A DNA stretch of 64,000 bases. Source: Calliphora vicina. Taxonomy: Eukaryota; Arthropoda; Insecta; Diptera; Calliphoridae. Of the stretch, positions 35,707 to 47,217 are shown in pieces. The notes beneath the pieces were generated by a model, which did no database searches, was not told the origin of the DNA, and saw nothing but the letters and a program-made list of their open reading frames with translations. The position numbers and the translations under genes are program-made. Within the stretch, counting starts at the first letter, position 1. Each line of letters starts with the position of its first letter. The stretch spans positions 120,788,431 to 120,852,430 of the forward strand of contig NC_088781.1 of assembly GCF_958450345.1 (NCBI RefSeq). The letters run 5' to 3'.

Positions 35707-37822
35707 TAGGGTGGCCCTTAATAAACGAAAGTTGGATTTTGGCCATTCTCACCCCCCAGTTTGGTGAACATTAGTAAAAAAATCATCCTGAAAAAATTTT
35801 AGGTAAATCGGTTGGGGTTAAGACGTGCCGCAAGCCTTCTGAAGTTTTGAGATGCATTTACAAGGGGATAAAATGCATTTTTTTCAGTTTTTGTAAAAAT
35901 TTTGCCATTAAAAAATTACTTTTGTAATTTAATTTAAAAGAATCGAAATGTGTACGTAATTGTCGTTCTAATGATACATAAAAAACAGAAATCGGTCAAA
36001 AAATGTTAAAGTTATTAAAAATTCGCCAGGCCATTAACGTGTCTCAGGTCACTAGAACAAGAAATGTAGGAACAAAATGAACATATTTTGATAAATATTA
36101 AAATAAAAGCTCATTTTTACTTAAAATATGTCCACATATACTTGTATATGAGTTTTTGTCTTCGTAGGATACCGTTAACCTATTCTTAGGTATGAACAAA
36201 AAAATAAAAATTTTTTAACGGCAGTTTCAAAACTCAATTTTCAAATTTTTAAAAATTTTGTTAAACAAATTTCACAATTTTTTGATCATCTCATTGGGAT
36301 TTATTAAGAATATAATAGGGAATAAAAATGTGAAAAAATTATGAAAATATCCCTTATAGTTTTTCCGTACCTGCGATTTAAATTTTGAAATTTTCGAGAA
36401 AAACCAATTATTTGGCAATTTTTAGGCCAATGAGCTCTATTTCCTTAGTCTTATGAATTTTAAGCCAAACTTATTCAGAATATTATAGTCCAGATAATTC
36501 TAAATATACTCTGAAACTTTTACTAAAATCGGAAAACGTTAACCCTTAAATCGTGAAGGTCAAAAGTCAAATTTTTCAATATTTGGAATTTCTCTTGAAA
36601 AGATTTCGAAATGTTCGAAATGTTGTATATTTTTGGGCCGATTTTGATGAAATTTAACAAAAATATAACACAAAGCCTAGTATATACAAAAACAGCAGAA
36701 AAATTTAAATTAACCCTATATAGCACTTGGGGTTAAAATGACCCGAAACTTCTAAAACCATAAAAAAAAATATGATTTTAAAAGTTTGGTGTCATTTTAA
36801 CCCCAAGTGCCATTAAGCGTTAATTTCCATTCTTGTGCTGTTACTATGAACCATAGAGTTTATGTTATATTTTTGTTAAATTTCATCAAAATCGGCCCAA
36901 AAATATACAACATTTCGAACATTTCGAAATCTTTTCAAGAGAAATTCCAAATATTGAAAAATTTGACTTTTGACCTTCACGATTTAAGGGTTAACGTTTT
37001 CCGATTTTAGTAAAAGTTTCAGAGTATATTTAGAATTATCTGGACTATAATATTCTGAATAAGTTTGGCTTAAAATTCATAAGACTAAGGAAATAGAGCT
37101 CATTGGCCTAAAAATTGCCAAATAATTGGTTTTTCTCGAAAATTTCAAAATTTAAATCGCAGGTACGGAAAAACTATAAGGGATATTTTCATAATTTTTT
37201 CACATTTTTATTCCCTATTATATTCTTAATAAATCCCAATGAGATGATCAAAAAATTGTGAAATTTGTTTAACAAAATTTTTAAAAATTTGAAAATTGAG
37301 TTTTGAAACTGCCGTAAAAAAATTTTTATTTTTTTGTTCATACCTAAGAATAGGTTAACGGTATCCTACGAAGACAAAAACTCATATACAAGTATATATG
37401 GACATATTTTAAGTAAAAATGAGCTTTTATTTTAATATTTATCAAAATATGTTCATTTTGTTCCTACATTTCTTGTTCTAGTGACCTGAGACACGTTAAT
37501 GGCCTGGCGAATTTTTAATAACTTTAACATTTTTTGACCGATTTCTGTTTTTTATGTCTCATTAGAACGACAATTACGTACACATTTCGATTCTTTTAAA
37601 TTAAATTACAAAAGTAATTTTTTAATGGCAAAATTTTTACAAAAACTGAAAAAAATGCATTTTATCCCCTTGTAAATGCATCTCAAAACTTCAGAAGGCT
37701 TGCGGTCTTAACCCCAACCGATTTACCTAAAATTTTTTCAGGATGATTTTTTTACTAATGTTCACCAAACTGGGGGGTGAGAATGGCCAAAATCCAATTT
37801 TCGTTTATTAAGGGCCACCCTA
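35707..37822. mobile_element. 2.1-kb palindromic (foldback-type) DNA transposon with 8-bp duplication
   Basis: Two arms of about 1.05 kb (35707-36755 and 36772-37822) are near-perfect inverted copies. The ends are TAGGGTGGCCCTTAATAAAC. The flanks AGGTAGAC (35699-35706 and 37823-37830) are an exact 8-bp duplication, and deleting the element restores the LINE frame across the site. The arms differ by small indels (for example GTGC present near 35826 and absent in the other arm) and diverge more at the centre. Mirror-image open frames at 36523-36726 and 36807-37010 are a by-product of the palindrome. No transposase is encoded. The 8-bp duplication and TAGGG end would fit a hAT-type foldback MITE; the superfamily is inferred. 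Confidence 0.88.
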
Positions 37823-38387
37823 AGGTAGACTTCTTGTCAATAGAGTCATCATTTCTTCTATGGGAACTGCTACTATCTTTAGACTAGCGAACCGAGGCAC
37901 TCCACAGGGAGGGGTTTTCTCGCCACTACTCATGAAGTGCAAAACTGTTGCGTATGCTGATGATGTAGCTGTAGCCGTTTCTGAGTACGCTTCTCTGTAT
38001 CGTTGGTGGGCGAGTTACCTTCTTCTAGGGACACGTTTGTCATCTATACAAATGGCTCCAAGTCTGCGGTCGGGGTGGGTGGTGGCTTCTATATTCCCCA
38101 TTTTCAGAAGTGGGTGTGTTACAAGATCAATGTAGTGTAATTCAAGCTGAAATTTCAGGATATTTGGTGTGCATATCCGAATCTGTACTGACAGTAAACC
38201 TGCTATCGAATCCCTATCTGGCGTATACTCGACATCCAGATTGGTACATGAATTATGGGTATCTCTTAACCTGGAGTTATTCTGGGTGCCGGGTTACTCT
38301 GGTGTGCAAGACAATGCTACAGCGGATAAACTGGCCAAAAGAGGCTCACGGCTACAAGTTGATGAGGTCGATCTTTTGGTCCTGCTG

Positions 38388-38485
38388 TAAATATTTTTTT
38401 TTTTTTAAACAAAAACAAACTGCGAAACGGTTTGCGAACCCGCAACCCTCAGATTAATAGTCCAGCACATCGGCCAGTCTATCGG
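38388..38485 (-). repeat. Possible short tRNA-derived SINE inside the LINE
   Basis: Read on the minus strand, CTGGCCGATGTGCTGGACT (A-box-like) is followed by GGGTTGCGGGTTCGCAAAC (B-box-like GGTTCGNAN), then CAGTTTGTTTTTGTTT and a run of A. Removing it restores the LINE frame (LVLL then SIGALIQRK), so it is an insertion. It is only about 95 bp. A tRNA-like fragment of other origin is possible. Confidence 0.5.
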
Positions 38486-38979
38486 GGCACTCATACAGCG
38501 TAAATTATTTGAGTATGCTCAGTTCAGATGGTCTAATCTGACATATTGCTCGATATCGAGGGTCACATGATCCGTTGTTGACCATCATAGGTCAATGTCC
38601 TGCACGGAGCTATCACGGGCTAGGCAGCGAGCTCTGAAATAAGTACTTTCTGGGCACTGCTTGATTGGTACGCATGCTAGAACACTCCATACAACGACTT
38701 GTGTAGAAGTTGCCAAGATGAAGACGAGGGGGAGACGGTTGAACATCTTCTCTGTCTTTGCACGGCCTAGCGGATTTGTCCACTGTGGCTGTCAGGAATG
38801 TAGATTCGTGCATTCGTTCATCAGGTTGGTTCGGCACTGAACCCATTTCTAACATATGAAGGACATCTTGAAGACCTGAGCATGATCCTTAGGGTATCTC
38901 AAAGGGACCAATTCATGGACCCAAGGGAGCTGGTTAATACTGGCTGCCTTTATAATATAACCTAACCTTTACTACTAAG

Positions 38980-39190
38980 AGAACAGCGCTAGTTAAGCAG
39001 CATATATTGAAGCTCCAAATCAAGGTTCTCAATAACCAAAATAGAGGTTTTAATCGATTCTCTTTGTGACTATAATTAAAGCTTCAAATCGAGTATTTAT
39101 ATAAACAAGATTAACACTTTAACGACTGAAGCTCCAAATTGAGTTTTATTCAAGTCTTAAATGAACGAACTATTACTAATTTTAAATAAA
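38980..39190 (+). repeat. Decayed flank of minisatellite B
   Basis: Loose repeats of GAAGCTCCAAATCGAGT and TTAAAGCTTCAAATCGAG continue the array beyond the LINE. Confidence 0.5.
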
Positions 39191-39994
39191 ATAATTTCAA
39201 CTAATTCGTTTCAACCCCATGCAAAACTCTCACTTGCTTACAAAAAATTTAAAAAAAAAATCAAAACTAAAATTCCTATTCAATCGAAAAAATGTTCTAT
39301 AGATTAAATATGTTGTTTTCCTTTCTCTTTTTGTTATTTTTTTTGCTCTACATTGGCCTTTAGCATCAAAGCTGTGTACTACTGTCAGGACTCAGGACAT
39401 AATAGGAATTGTGCTAAGCATGAAGCACATGCAAAACACAAACTGTAACAACAGCAAGGACATGAGGCAATATCGAAAGCAGCAGCTGTGTTACATGCAA
39501 AGAATGCATTTTGAAGGACATAATCTTTAAGCACAACACCAGTACGAAAGGAGAGCAATAGCAACAAAAAATAATATAAAATAAGAATATTTCCTTTTTG
39601 CATGAATGAAAGCAAAATCGAAAATAACTATAAGAATATAAATACATCTTAGCACAAGTCTTGTTTTTGTTGCTGCTATTTTGCAGCCATTGTGTTAAAC
39701 ACTTCTTGTTTTCTATTTTGAGGAAAAACTATTTCATGGATTGAAAATTTTGCACTGAATGCAAATGTACGGATGTAAAATGTAGTTCATAGAATTGTAT
39801 ATTTGAACAGTATATGAACAATTTTGGAAATTTTAAATTGGTGTTAATACTTTACTAAGTTGTACTATGTTAACTTAAAGTTGGTTTACTTTACTTATTA
39901 AAAAGTTGTAAAAAAAAGTTTCTAAAGAGGTCATGTAATTTTAAAAGTAAAATTTGTCATTTTTAACAAGAATAAAAATAAAATGTGCCTTATG
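39191..39994. other. Gene-free DNA
   Basis: Short open frames on the minus strand at 39385-39647 have no recognisable features. No gene supported. Confidence 0.45.
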
Positions 39995-40340
39995 TCCTTA
40001 ATATTGAGCTTCATCTTCAACCAGAGAGCTACAGTTGACTTTATTCCTGTAGCACAGCAAGATAAAATATCCACGATTGATCTTCTAAGACTGGTAAAAG
40101 AGCCACTATTGCTTTCTCATAGACTCGTAAAAGATGAACCTTCTTAGACGATTGATTTTCCTAGACTCGTAAATGAGTCACGATTGATCATCTTAGACTC
40201 GTAAAAGAGACACGATTGATCTTCTTCATAGACTCATAGAAAAACCACGATTGATCTTCTTTAACTGGTAAATGAATCTCGAGTGTTATTATTCCTAGAC
40301 TTTTTCATCATATACTACTAAAAGATCCATGACCAAACTC
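39995..40340 (+). repeat. Diverged minisatellite C, core CACGATTGATCTTC
   Basis: About nine imperfect units of CACGATTGATCTTCTTAGAC plus TCGTAAAAGAG, roughly 31 bp each, in the same orientation as arrays A and B. Confidence 0.8.
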
Positions 40341-40364
40341 GATTCTGGACTTGATTTCTAATTG

Positions 40365-40532
40365 ATTGGCTACGGAGAATCCAAGAGCACTTCAATTACA
40401 CCCACTTAAGTATGCTGTTTGTTGCGGTGTATCATCCGAAAGGATAATTGGCCCATATTTTTTCGGAAAATGACATTGGTGATGATCTATTGTCTTTTAT
40501 TACAGTTAAGGCCAATAATAACTGGTGACTGT
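40365..40532 (+). pseudogene. Mariner/IS630-type transposase fragment
   Basis: ENPRALQLHPLKYAVCCGVS then SERIIGPYFFGK can be read on the plus strand. It matches the ENP...HP.K.TVWCG...IIGPYFFE block that follows the first catalytic aspartate in one group of insect mariner-like transposases. Frameshifts and stops follow at once, and the piggyBac-type MITE begins a few bases later. Confidence 0.65.
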
Positions 40533-40536
40533 TTAA

Positions 40537-41283
40537 CCCTTTCGCTACAAGATTTAACTGGAGGTGTTAATAGATGTTTTAAGTATATCATATTCATATC
40601 ATAATACTGACTGATATTAATATTAAGGTCCTACGTGTCCTTTGTTTATCCGTTATACCAAATTAAATTTTTAGACCTGTAAGCTTATCCTGACTTTTTG
40701 TGATTTTTTAAATATTTTTTATTTTTGTATTTCCCTAATATGTTTATAAGCATTCTAAATCATTTTTATTATAAATTCGCAGAAATACAGACACACTTTA
40801 TAATGTACACGAATTCACTTGAAAAATACAGCATACTTTAAGGCACTCAGTTGATGTTTATTCAAATAGCGTATCTGATAAACTCACTAATGACTGCAAC
40901 CTCTGCCACTATTTATAAGACTGCTATCTGCTCTTGCTATCTGCCTCTAGATTGCTCTTTAACTGTATTCTAAAACATACGCCATCTGTGGTGTACTTTC
41001 TACAATGTTCTTTAACTGAATATTCGAATTCGAATATACGGTCGCAGCAAACAGCGTTCCCATACTTACAATCAATGGTCAACTGAAAGCTTTTATTCAA
41101 TGTTAATAATGCCCACAGATATGTTACAGTTTGCTATTACAGCACTGCTATTTGGAAGCATTCTGCTACTTTTAAAATCGTTATATTTGAATTCAAGTAC
41201 AATTTCGTAACAATATTCATAAATGTCGAAGTTATGTGCAAAAATCTAAAATGTATCCATATGGATACAGTATAGCGAAAGGG
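40537..41283. mobile_element. 747-bp piggyBac-type non-autonomous element
   Basis: TTAA lies on both sides (40533-40536 and 41284-41287). The inverted ends are CCCTTTCGCTA at the left and its inverse TAGCGAAAGGG at the right. TTAA targets and CCC-starting short inverted ends are diagnostic of piggyBac-like elements. It encodes no transposase, so it would need one supplied in trans. Confidence 0.85.
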
Positions 41284-41299
41284 TTAAAGCTGCACAAAA

Positions 41300-42210
41300 T
41301 ATCATTTGGGTTGTAGTGCGTGAGGACTCGCTAATAATAATAATAGCTATGAACATTTCCATCTTTCTGGCAACATATGGATTCCGAGCCAAAATAACTG
41401 CTCATCTTTTGAGGCCAAGAACGAAATAAGCCAATATTGGATACTCTGCTCCAAAGTGAAGAGTATTTCAAAGAGAGGGGTCTGCATCGATCGAAAGAAA
41501 CAGTAATCGGAAAGTCTGGAGTCAAAACTTCAAAACCACTTCATTCTAAATACTTTTTAACACACAGAAAAAACAGATTCGTAATAGCAACCGAATTTGT
41601 TGACAATTGAATGATTCGGTTGCACATATAGAATTTGTCGGTTATATAAACAGAGAGTCAGTTGATAAAGAAGAATTTCGGTTGAAGCAACCAAACTTTT
41701 GTTACCACTTCTAAAATTTTGTAGCCACAACTGTAAAATTCGGTCAGTACGGTAGAATCATTCCATTGGCAACAAATTCGGTTGCTATTACGAATCTGTT
41801 TTCTCTGTGCAGGTATTGCAACATGTTGCGGAGCGTTGTCATGATGGAATTAATGTCTGGCCGCATATTTTGGGCGTTTTTCGGCCAATGCTCGCTACAA
41901 ATGAATCAGTAGCGTTCGTTGCAGGTTTTATGTGATGATCTGGTAACATTTCAGACGCTAGTAATATATTGGACCCTTTTGCTGTTGTATTTGGTATTGA
42001 TTCGGCTTTACATACAATCTCTTAGGCTTCGGGTTATCGCAATGGATCCATTTTACATCGCAAGTAATGTTGAGTTAGACAAAAATATTCATTCGGTTAG
42101 AAATTATTTTCTTTTATAGCGTTCCAGCAACATTTCAAACGTACAAACTCATCTTTCAAGGTATTTCAACTTCAATTAGTATGGTACCCAATCTCACTGC
42201 TTTTGTATGA
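41300..42210 (-). pseudogene. mariner transposase pseudogene split by a MITE
   Basis: On the minus strand, right to left: GPIYY, stop, RLK (central strand); QRTLLIHL, stop, RALAEKRPKYAARH; the second catalytic motif HHDNAPQHVAIP; then beyond the MITE, VKKYLE, stop, SGFEVL, and FRSMQTPLFEILFTLEQSI, FLASKDEQLFWLGIHMLPER. This is the order of a Mos1-type mariner. Several stops and frameshifts are present and the N-terminal helix-turn-helix region is unreadable. It lies next to the piggyBac-type element, not inside it. Confidence 0.85.
41563..41809. mobile_element. 247-bp MITE with 40-bp inverted ends
   Basis: The left end (41563, CACAGAAAAAACAGATTCGT and on to about 41602) is repeated inverted at 41770-41809 with one change. 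It interrupts the mariner frame between AIP and VKKYLE. The flanking CA (41561-41562 and 41810-41811) may be a 2-bp duplication. The interior again contains partial copies of the end (GAATTTCGGTTG, ATTCGGTTGC). The superfamily is not assigned. Confidence 0.85.
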
Positions 42211-42758
42211 ATCCTGCTACTCACAAACGCACAGTGGGAGAAAACCCTTATTTAGTGGAACTAAATTCGTATCTTCTAAACGCTAGGCCAAATTAATTTC
42301 ATTTATATGGAAATATTGCAGGCAAGGAGGTAAGCTAATAAAGTAATGCAAAATGGGTACTGCTACTTCAGTAGAATGAGCGGTAGTAGCTGCTAAACTA
42401 CACTACCTCGGAAGAAATTCTATACTATTTTCAATTGTAAGAAATTATTTTAATATATCTTTCAAAAAATTTAAATTATATAAGTAATTTTATTTATAGC
42501 AAGTAACTATCTATCGATTTTGGACATTTACCCTATTGCCGGCATAGGTCGAAATATTCATATAAAATTAAACTTTTTTAGTTTTATTAATAAGTTTATT
42601 TTTAAAAACGAATAACAATTATTAGATATGAAATGATTTTATTTCATTATTATAAATAATTTAGTTATAATTAAACAATGAAATAAAGAGTAATTAAGCT
42701 AACTAACACTTGTTACAATTTTGTGAATTTTTATTATGAGGTTTTTAAAATTTATTTA
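42211..42758. other. Gene-free AT-rich DNA
   Basis: Nothing recognised. Confidence 0.5.
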
Positions 42759-42896
42759 AATTAGTCGTCTTCAGAGTCTAATGAACCACTAGGAAGTAAT
42801 GGATCCAACAAAAGTTGCCTAACATCTTTCGATAACGGTTCCACTTTTTTATAGCTTGCAGATGAAGTTCTGGACAACGTTGATATAACAAAGCGT
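42759..42896 (-). pseudogene. Possible terminal exon of a transposase or host gene
   Basis: On the minus strand RFVISTLSRTSSASYKKVEP then LSKDVRQLLLDPLLPSGSLD ends in an acidic SEDD and a stop. The clean frame and charged C-terminus look coding. With a hAT-like GGGATTT-rich end just to the right, it may be the last part of a deleted hAT transposase. I cannot match it to a family with certainty. Confidence 0.3.
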
Positions 42897-42949
42897 TAAA
42901 ACAAATATATTAATATTTACATAAAACTACAATTTACCTTATTTATTTA

Positions 42950-43076
42950 TGAAAAACGGGATTTGGAAAATCCTGGGATTTAAAATTATAAAATCCCGGT
43001 CTTCGGGATTTAGGAAATCCCGAAAACCCCGCGTTTTTCAGGAACGGGATTCCCCATTTGGCATCTCTACATAAAA
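42950..43076. repeat. GGGATTT-rich palindromic block, possible hAT end
   Basis: Alternating GGGATTT and AAATCCC motifs (AAACGGGATTTGGAAAATCC, TCGGGATTTAGGAAATCCCG) end in TTTGGCATCTCTA, whose inverse TAGAGATGCCAAA resembles hAT terminal sequences. No partner end was found within 1 kb to the left. Confidence 0.4.
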
Positions 43077-43221
43077 CGCTTTGCAAATGTTATATTTTTA
43101 ATCTATATAAAGCACTACCATATTTAAAAGGACTCATAATTTTAAGTCAAATTTGGTATATGGGCATTTGTTTTTAGCAACTGGTAAGTAGTTAGAATTA
43201 CATACATTTCATTTTTATATA

Positions 43222-46200
43222 ATACTAGCTGACCCGGTGCGCTTCGCCACCCCAATTAGAAGAAAGAAATAGTACTATCAAGTCCCACTTTGTGAATCTA
43301 ATTGTAAATGTCTAATTTCATATTTCTGGGTCCATTATTATAGAAAATGCAAAATGTGTTCCTAATTTTAAATTTTTAGGTTTATTATTATAAAATATTC
43401 AAAAAGTACCATTGCAATAAGGAAATAGTACCATTGATTATCACTTTTAAATTCGCATTCACTAAACCATAACCCGTCAAGTTTGAAATTTAGATTTGTA
43501 TATCATTTCATATATTATCAACTAATTTTGTTTCAATAATACTTAAGATTTAATAAATTATCACAAAACCGAAACCGATCGGTTTTTAATTTTTTAAAAC
43601 CGAAACCGCGGTTTTGAAATTCTTCGATTTTTTGGAAACTCTAGGTCCATTATTATAGGAAATTCAAAAAAGTACCATTAGAATATATAAAAAGTACCAA
43701 AAATCCCCCACTTGTGGTTTCCTACTCACTCGGGTCCATATAAGCTTAATTTCATTGCTTTAGGTTCATTGGTGAAGAAATTACAAAAAGTACCATTCGA
43801 ATAAAGAAAAAGTACCAAAAAGTCTCCCCTAGAATTCTAACTCACTTAGGACCATGTATGCTTAATTTCATGTTTTTAAGTCCATTGATATAGAAAATTA
43901 AAAAAAAGTACCATTAGAATAAACAAAAGGTACCATGAGGTATCCGCTTGAATTTTCAATCACTTAGGACCATATACGCTTAATTTCATATTTCTAGGTC
44001 CATTATATTACAGAAAATTCAAAAAGTACCATTAGAATATAGAAGAAGTACCAAAAAGCACCCACTTGTAGTTGACCACCCACTCGGGTCCGTATAACCT
44101 TTATTTAATGTTTATAGGTTCATTGGTGAAGAAATTACAAAAAGTACCATTTGAATAAAGAATAAGTACCAAAAAGTCTCCCCCTAGACTTCTCACTCAC
44201 TTAGGACCATATATGTTTAATTTCGTGTTTCTAAGTCCATTGTTATAGAAAATTCAAAAAAGTACCATTATAATATAGAAAAAGTACTAAAAAGTATACA
44301 CTTGTGGTTTTCCAGTCACTCGGGTTCATATAAGCTTTATTTCATGATTCTAGGTTCATTGGTGAAGAAATTAAAAAAAGTACCATTCGAATAAAGAAAA
44401 AGTACCAAAAAGTCACCCCTTAGAATTCTCACTCACTTAGGACCATATATGCTTAATTTCATGTTTTTAAGTCCATTGCTATAGAAAATTAAAAAAAGTA
44501 TCATTAGAATAAACAAAAAGTACCAAAAAGTATCCGCTTGAATTTTCAATCACTTAGGACCATATACGCTTAATTTCATATTTCTAGGTCCATTATATTA
44601 TAGAAAATTCAAAAAGTACCATTAGAATATAGAAAAAGTACCAAAAAGCACCCACTTGTAGTTTCCCACTCACTCGGTTCCATATAAGCTTTATTTCATG
44701 TTTCTAGGTTCATTGGTGAAGAAATTACAAAAAGTACCAATCGAATAAAGAAAAAGTACCACAAAGTCTCCCCATAGAATTCTCACTTACTTAGGACCAT
44801 ATATGCTTAATTTCATGTTTCTAAGTTCATTGTTATAGAAAATTCAAAAAAGTACTATTAGAATAAACAAAAAGTACCAAAAAGTCTCCCCCTAGAATTC
44901 TCACTCACTTAGGACCATATATGCTTAACTTCATATTTCTATGTCCATTATTACAGAAAATTCAAAAAGTACCATTAGAATATAGAAAAAGTACCAAAAA
45001 GCAGTCACTTGTAGATTCCCACTCACTCCGGTCTTAATTTCATGTTTTTAGGTTCATTGGTGAAGAAATTACAAAAAGTACCATTCGAATTCTCACTCAC
45101 TTAGGACCATATATGCTTAATTTCATGTCTCTAAGTCCATTGTTAAAGAAAATTCAAAAAAGTACCATTAGAATATAGAAAAAGTACCAAAAAACCCACA
45201 CTTGTGGTTTCCCACTCACTCGGTTTATATATAAGCTTTATTTCATGTTTCTAGGTTCATTGGTGAAGAAATTACAAAAAGTACCATTCCAATAAAGAAA
45301 AAGTACCAAAAAGTCTCCCCCTAGAATTATCACTTACTTAGGACCATATATGTTTAATTTCATGTTTCTAAGTCCATAGTTATAGAAAATTCAAAAAGTA
45401 CCATTAGAATAAAGAAAAAGTACCAAAAAGTCTCCCCCTAGAATTCTCACTCACTTAGGACCATATATGTTTAATTTCATGTTTCTAAGTCCATTATTAT
45501 AGAAATTTCAAAAAAGTACCATTAGAAGAACAAAAAAGTACCTATAGTACAGTTCACACATTTTGGTACCTAAATATTATCCCCTATTCCTAACACTAAC
45601 TTCACTCAAATACATATCAGCTAACTTTAATCTCGATAACTGAAATAATTTAAAATGTTAAAAAAGTACCATTAGGAGAAAAGTACCAATTTCCCTTTTC
45701 TTACTTGAACACCCCTCAAGTTTGAAATTTAAAAATATTCCATTTTGCCAAAATTGTTTATGCTATAGGCATGTATCAAAATATTAAAATCTGTGTTAAT
45801 GTGCCCAAGAATAAATATGTTTTAAAAAAAGTACCAAACTGTTTACCCGGATTTGGCCCAATATACACCTTGGTACTCGAGTTCCAAATAACACCCTGTT
45901 AGTTAATTTTTGTATGAATCCAGGAACCAACGTTAAAAAATTATCAAAATTGGCTTAATTTCAAATATAATATATTTGCCCGATTTTATCCCCTTTTTGG
46001 TACCTTTTTTATCCCCATTGAGGTGGTACAATTTCATTCAAATAAATTTATGTAATAAAATAAATTTCATAATAAAATATTCGTATGTCTATGTCAAATT
46101 ATAGAAAAACATATTTTATGAAAAAGTACCAAAAATTAATACAATTTTTATCCCTTAAAGGTTCGAATTTCCAAAAAGTACCAAACTTATATTTTTTATT

Positions 46201-46630
46201 TTTTGTTAATTAAAGAATACGATTTAAAATTTGTTTCTATGTTTATTAGTTTAAAAGATACATAGGGTGCAAAAAAAGTACCAAAATACAGTTTTTACCC
46301 GTTTTCTCCCCTAAAAGTTTCGAATTTCCAAAAAGTACGAAACACCTGTCAGCTTATTTTTGAAATGGAGTAACATGCTATTTTAAGTTTTTTTGTATCT
46401 TTATTAGTTTTGAAGATATAAGGTTACCGAATTTACCCGTTTTTACCCTTTTTTACCCCCTAAACGTTCGAATTTCCAAAAATCCCTTCTTATCGGATCG
46501 TTTTGGGGAGGGAGGAACCCACAGTTAAAATTTCGTGATTCTAGCTTCAGCCGTTTGGGCTGTGCGATGATGAATCAGTCAGTCAGTCAGTCAGTCAGTC
46601 AGTAACGTTACTCTTTTATATATATAGATA
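43222..46630 (+). mobile_element. 3.4-kb insect repeat with ACTAGCTGACCCGG start and (GTCA)n end
   Basis: It starts ACTAGCTGACCCGGTGCGCT and ends with GATGAATCAGTCAGTCAGTC and TATATATAGAT, a pair of ends I know from abundant non-coding insect repeats of unsettled class. The body has no open frame. Its left two thirds are a tandem array (listed separately). The right third (45550-46570) has degenerate AAAAGTACCAAA blocks separated by 100-200 bp. Confidence 0.6.
43640..45545 (+). repeat. Dimeric tandem array inside the repeat element, half-unit about 118 bp
   Basis: Two related half-units alternate. One carries CACTCACTCGG, AAGCTTTATTTCATG, TCTAGGTTCATTGGTGAAG and AATTACAAAAAGTACC. The other carries CACTCACTTAGGACCATATA, TCTAAGTCCATTGTTATAG and AATTCAAAAAAGTACC. 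Each half-unit contains two AGTACC motifs, so AGTACC recurs dozens of times. Order is regular at first (43690-44800); towards the right the second type is repeated more often. Confidence 0.9.
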
Positions 46631-47217
46631 ATTACCAACAACACTTTTTATATACAATCTTAAAAAAATAAGGAACAAATTTTGTACGAGATTTTACATC
46701 GTCCCAACGATAATAATTTCTTAAAAAAATTATATAAATTCACCTCGCACTTTTTCGCAGCTAAATTTTTCAGCATATGTAGTCTATAATATAGCCTTGA
46801 TATTGGTAAAAAAATTAGGACTGCATCTCACAGCATTAGTAACTGGCAACCTTCCGAAAATTCAAAAAGTAAAAAAAAAAAATTCTATAAGAATATGGCC
46901 ATTGGTTATCACAAAGAGCGGAAAATATATTTTTATTTTTCTGATTTACCAAGCCTCATATTCCATCTACATAAAAAAAAGTAAAAATACAACTTAAAGG
47001 AAACCTTGTACTATCCAGCTTAACAAGAACTTTGAAACCAATTCTTCATAAAAAAAATTCTGAAAAATTTTTTACATTTAAATAGTTGTCAAAACCAAAC
47101 CACTGAAGTTATTAATAAATGTTAAATATTTTTAAGTACAGCAACAACTATAGATTGAAACTACGTAACAATAAATCAAATATGCGAAAGTTTTTTATTT
47201 TTTATTTTGCGCCACTA
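46631..47217. other. Gene-free AT-rich DNA
   Basis: Nothing recognised before the mariner relic. Confidence 0.5.

Larger units (their letters stand above)
35512..38970 (+). mobile_element. 5'-truncated non-LTR retrotransposon (RT, RNase H, zinc knuckle)
   Basis: The plus strand shows, in order: RT motifs (GRSVETALHSLLAFVDKS, VAFLGIEGAFNNMTPDTIL), a break by the palindromic element 35707-37822, GTPQGGVFSPLL, the YADD active site (VAYADDVAVAVSEY), RNase H pieces (CTDSKPAIESLSGVYS, FWVPGYSGVQDNATADKLA) and the C-terminal knuckle (CRSCQDEDEGETVEHLLC). This fits the R1/LOA/I group of insect LINEs, which carry RNase H; the clade is not certain. ACTACTAAG flanks it (35503-35511 and 38971-38979), a 9-bp duplication. 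The 3' end is TAACCTAACCTTT. Endonuclease and ORF1 are missing; stops and frameshifts are frequent. Without the inserts it is about 1.3 kb. Confidence 0.88.

Noticed and set aside
36523..37010. Two identical short proteins on opposite strands
   Set aside because: They are mirror copies produced by the palindromic element. No start context or family match.
35707..37822. Assembly artefact forming the palindrome
   Set aside because: The arms differ by indels and substitutions, and an exact target duplication plus LINE frame restoration shows a real insertion.
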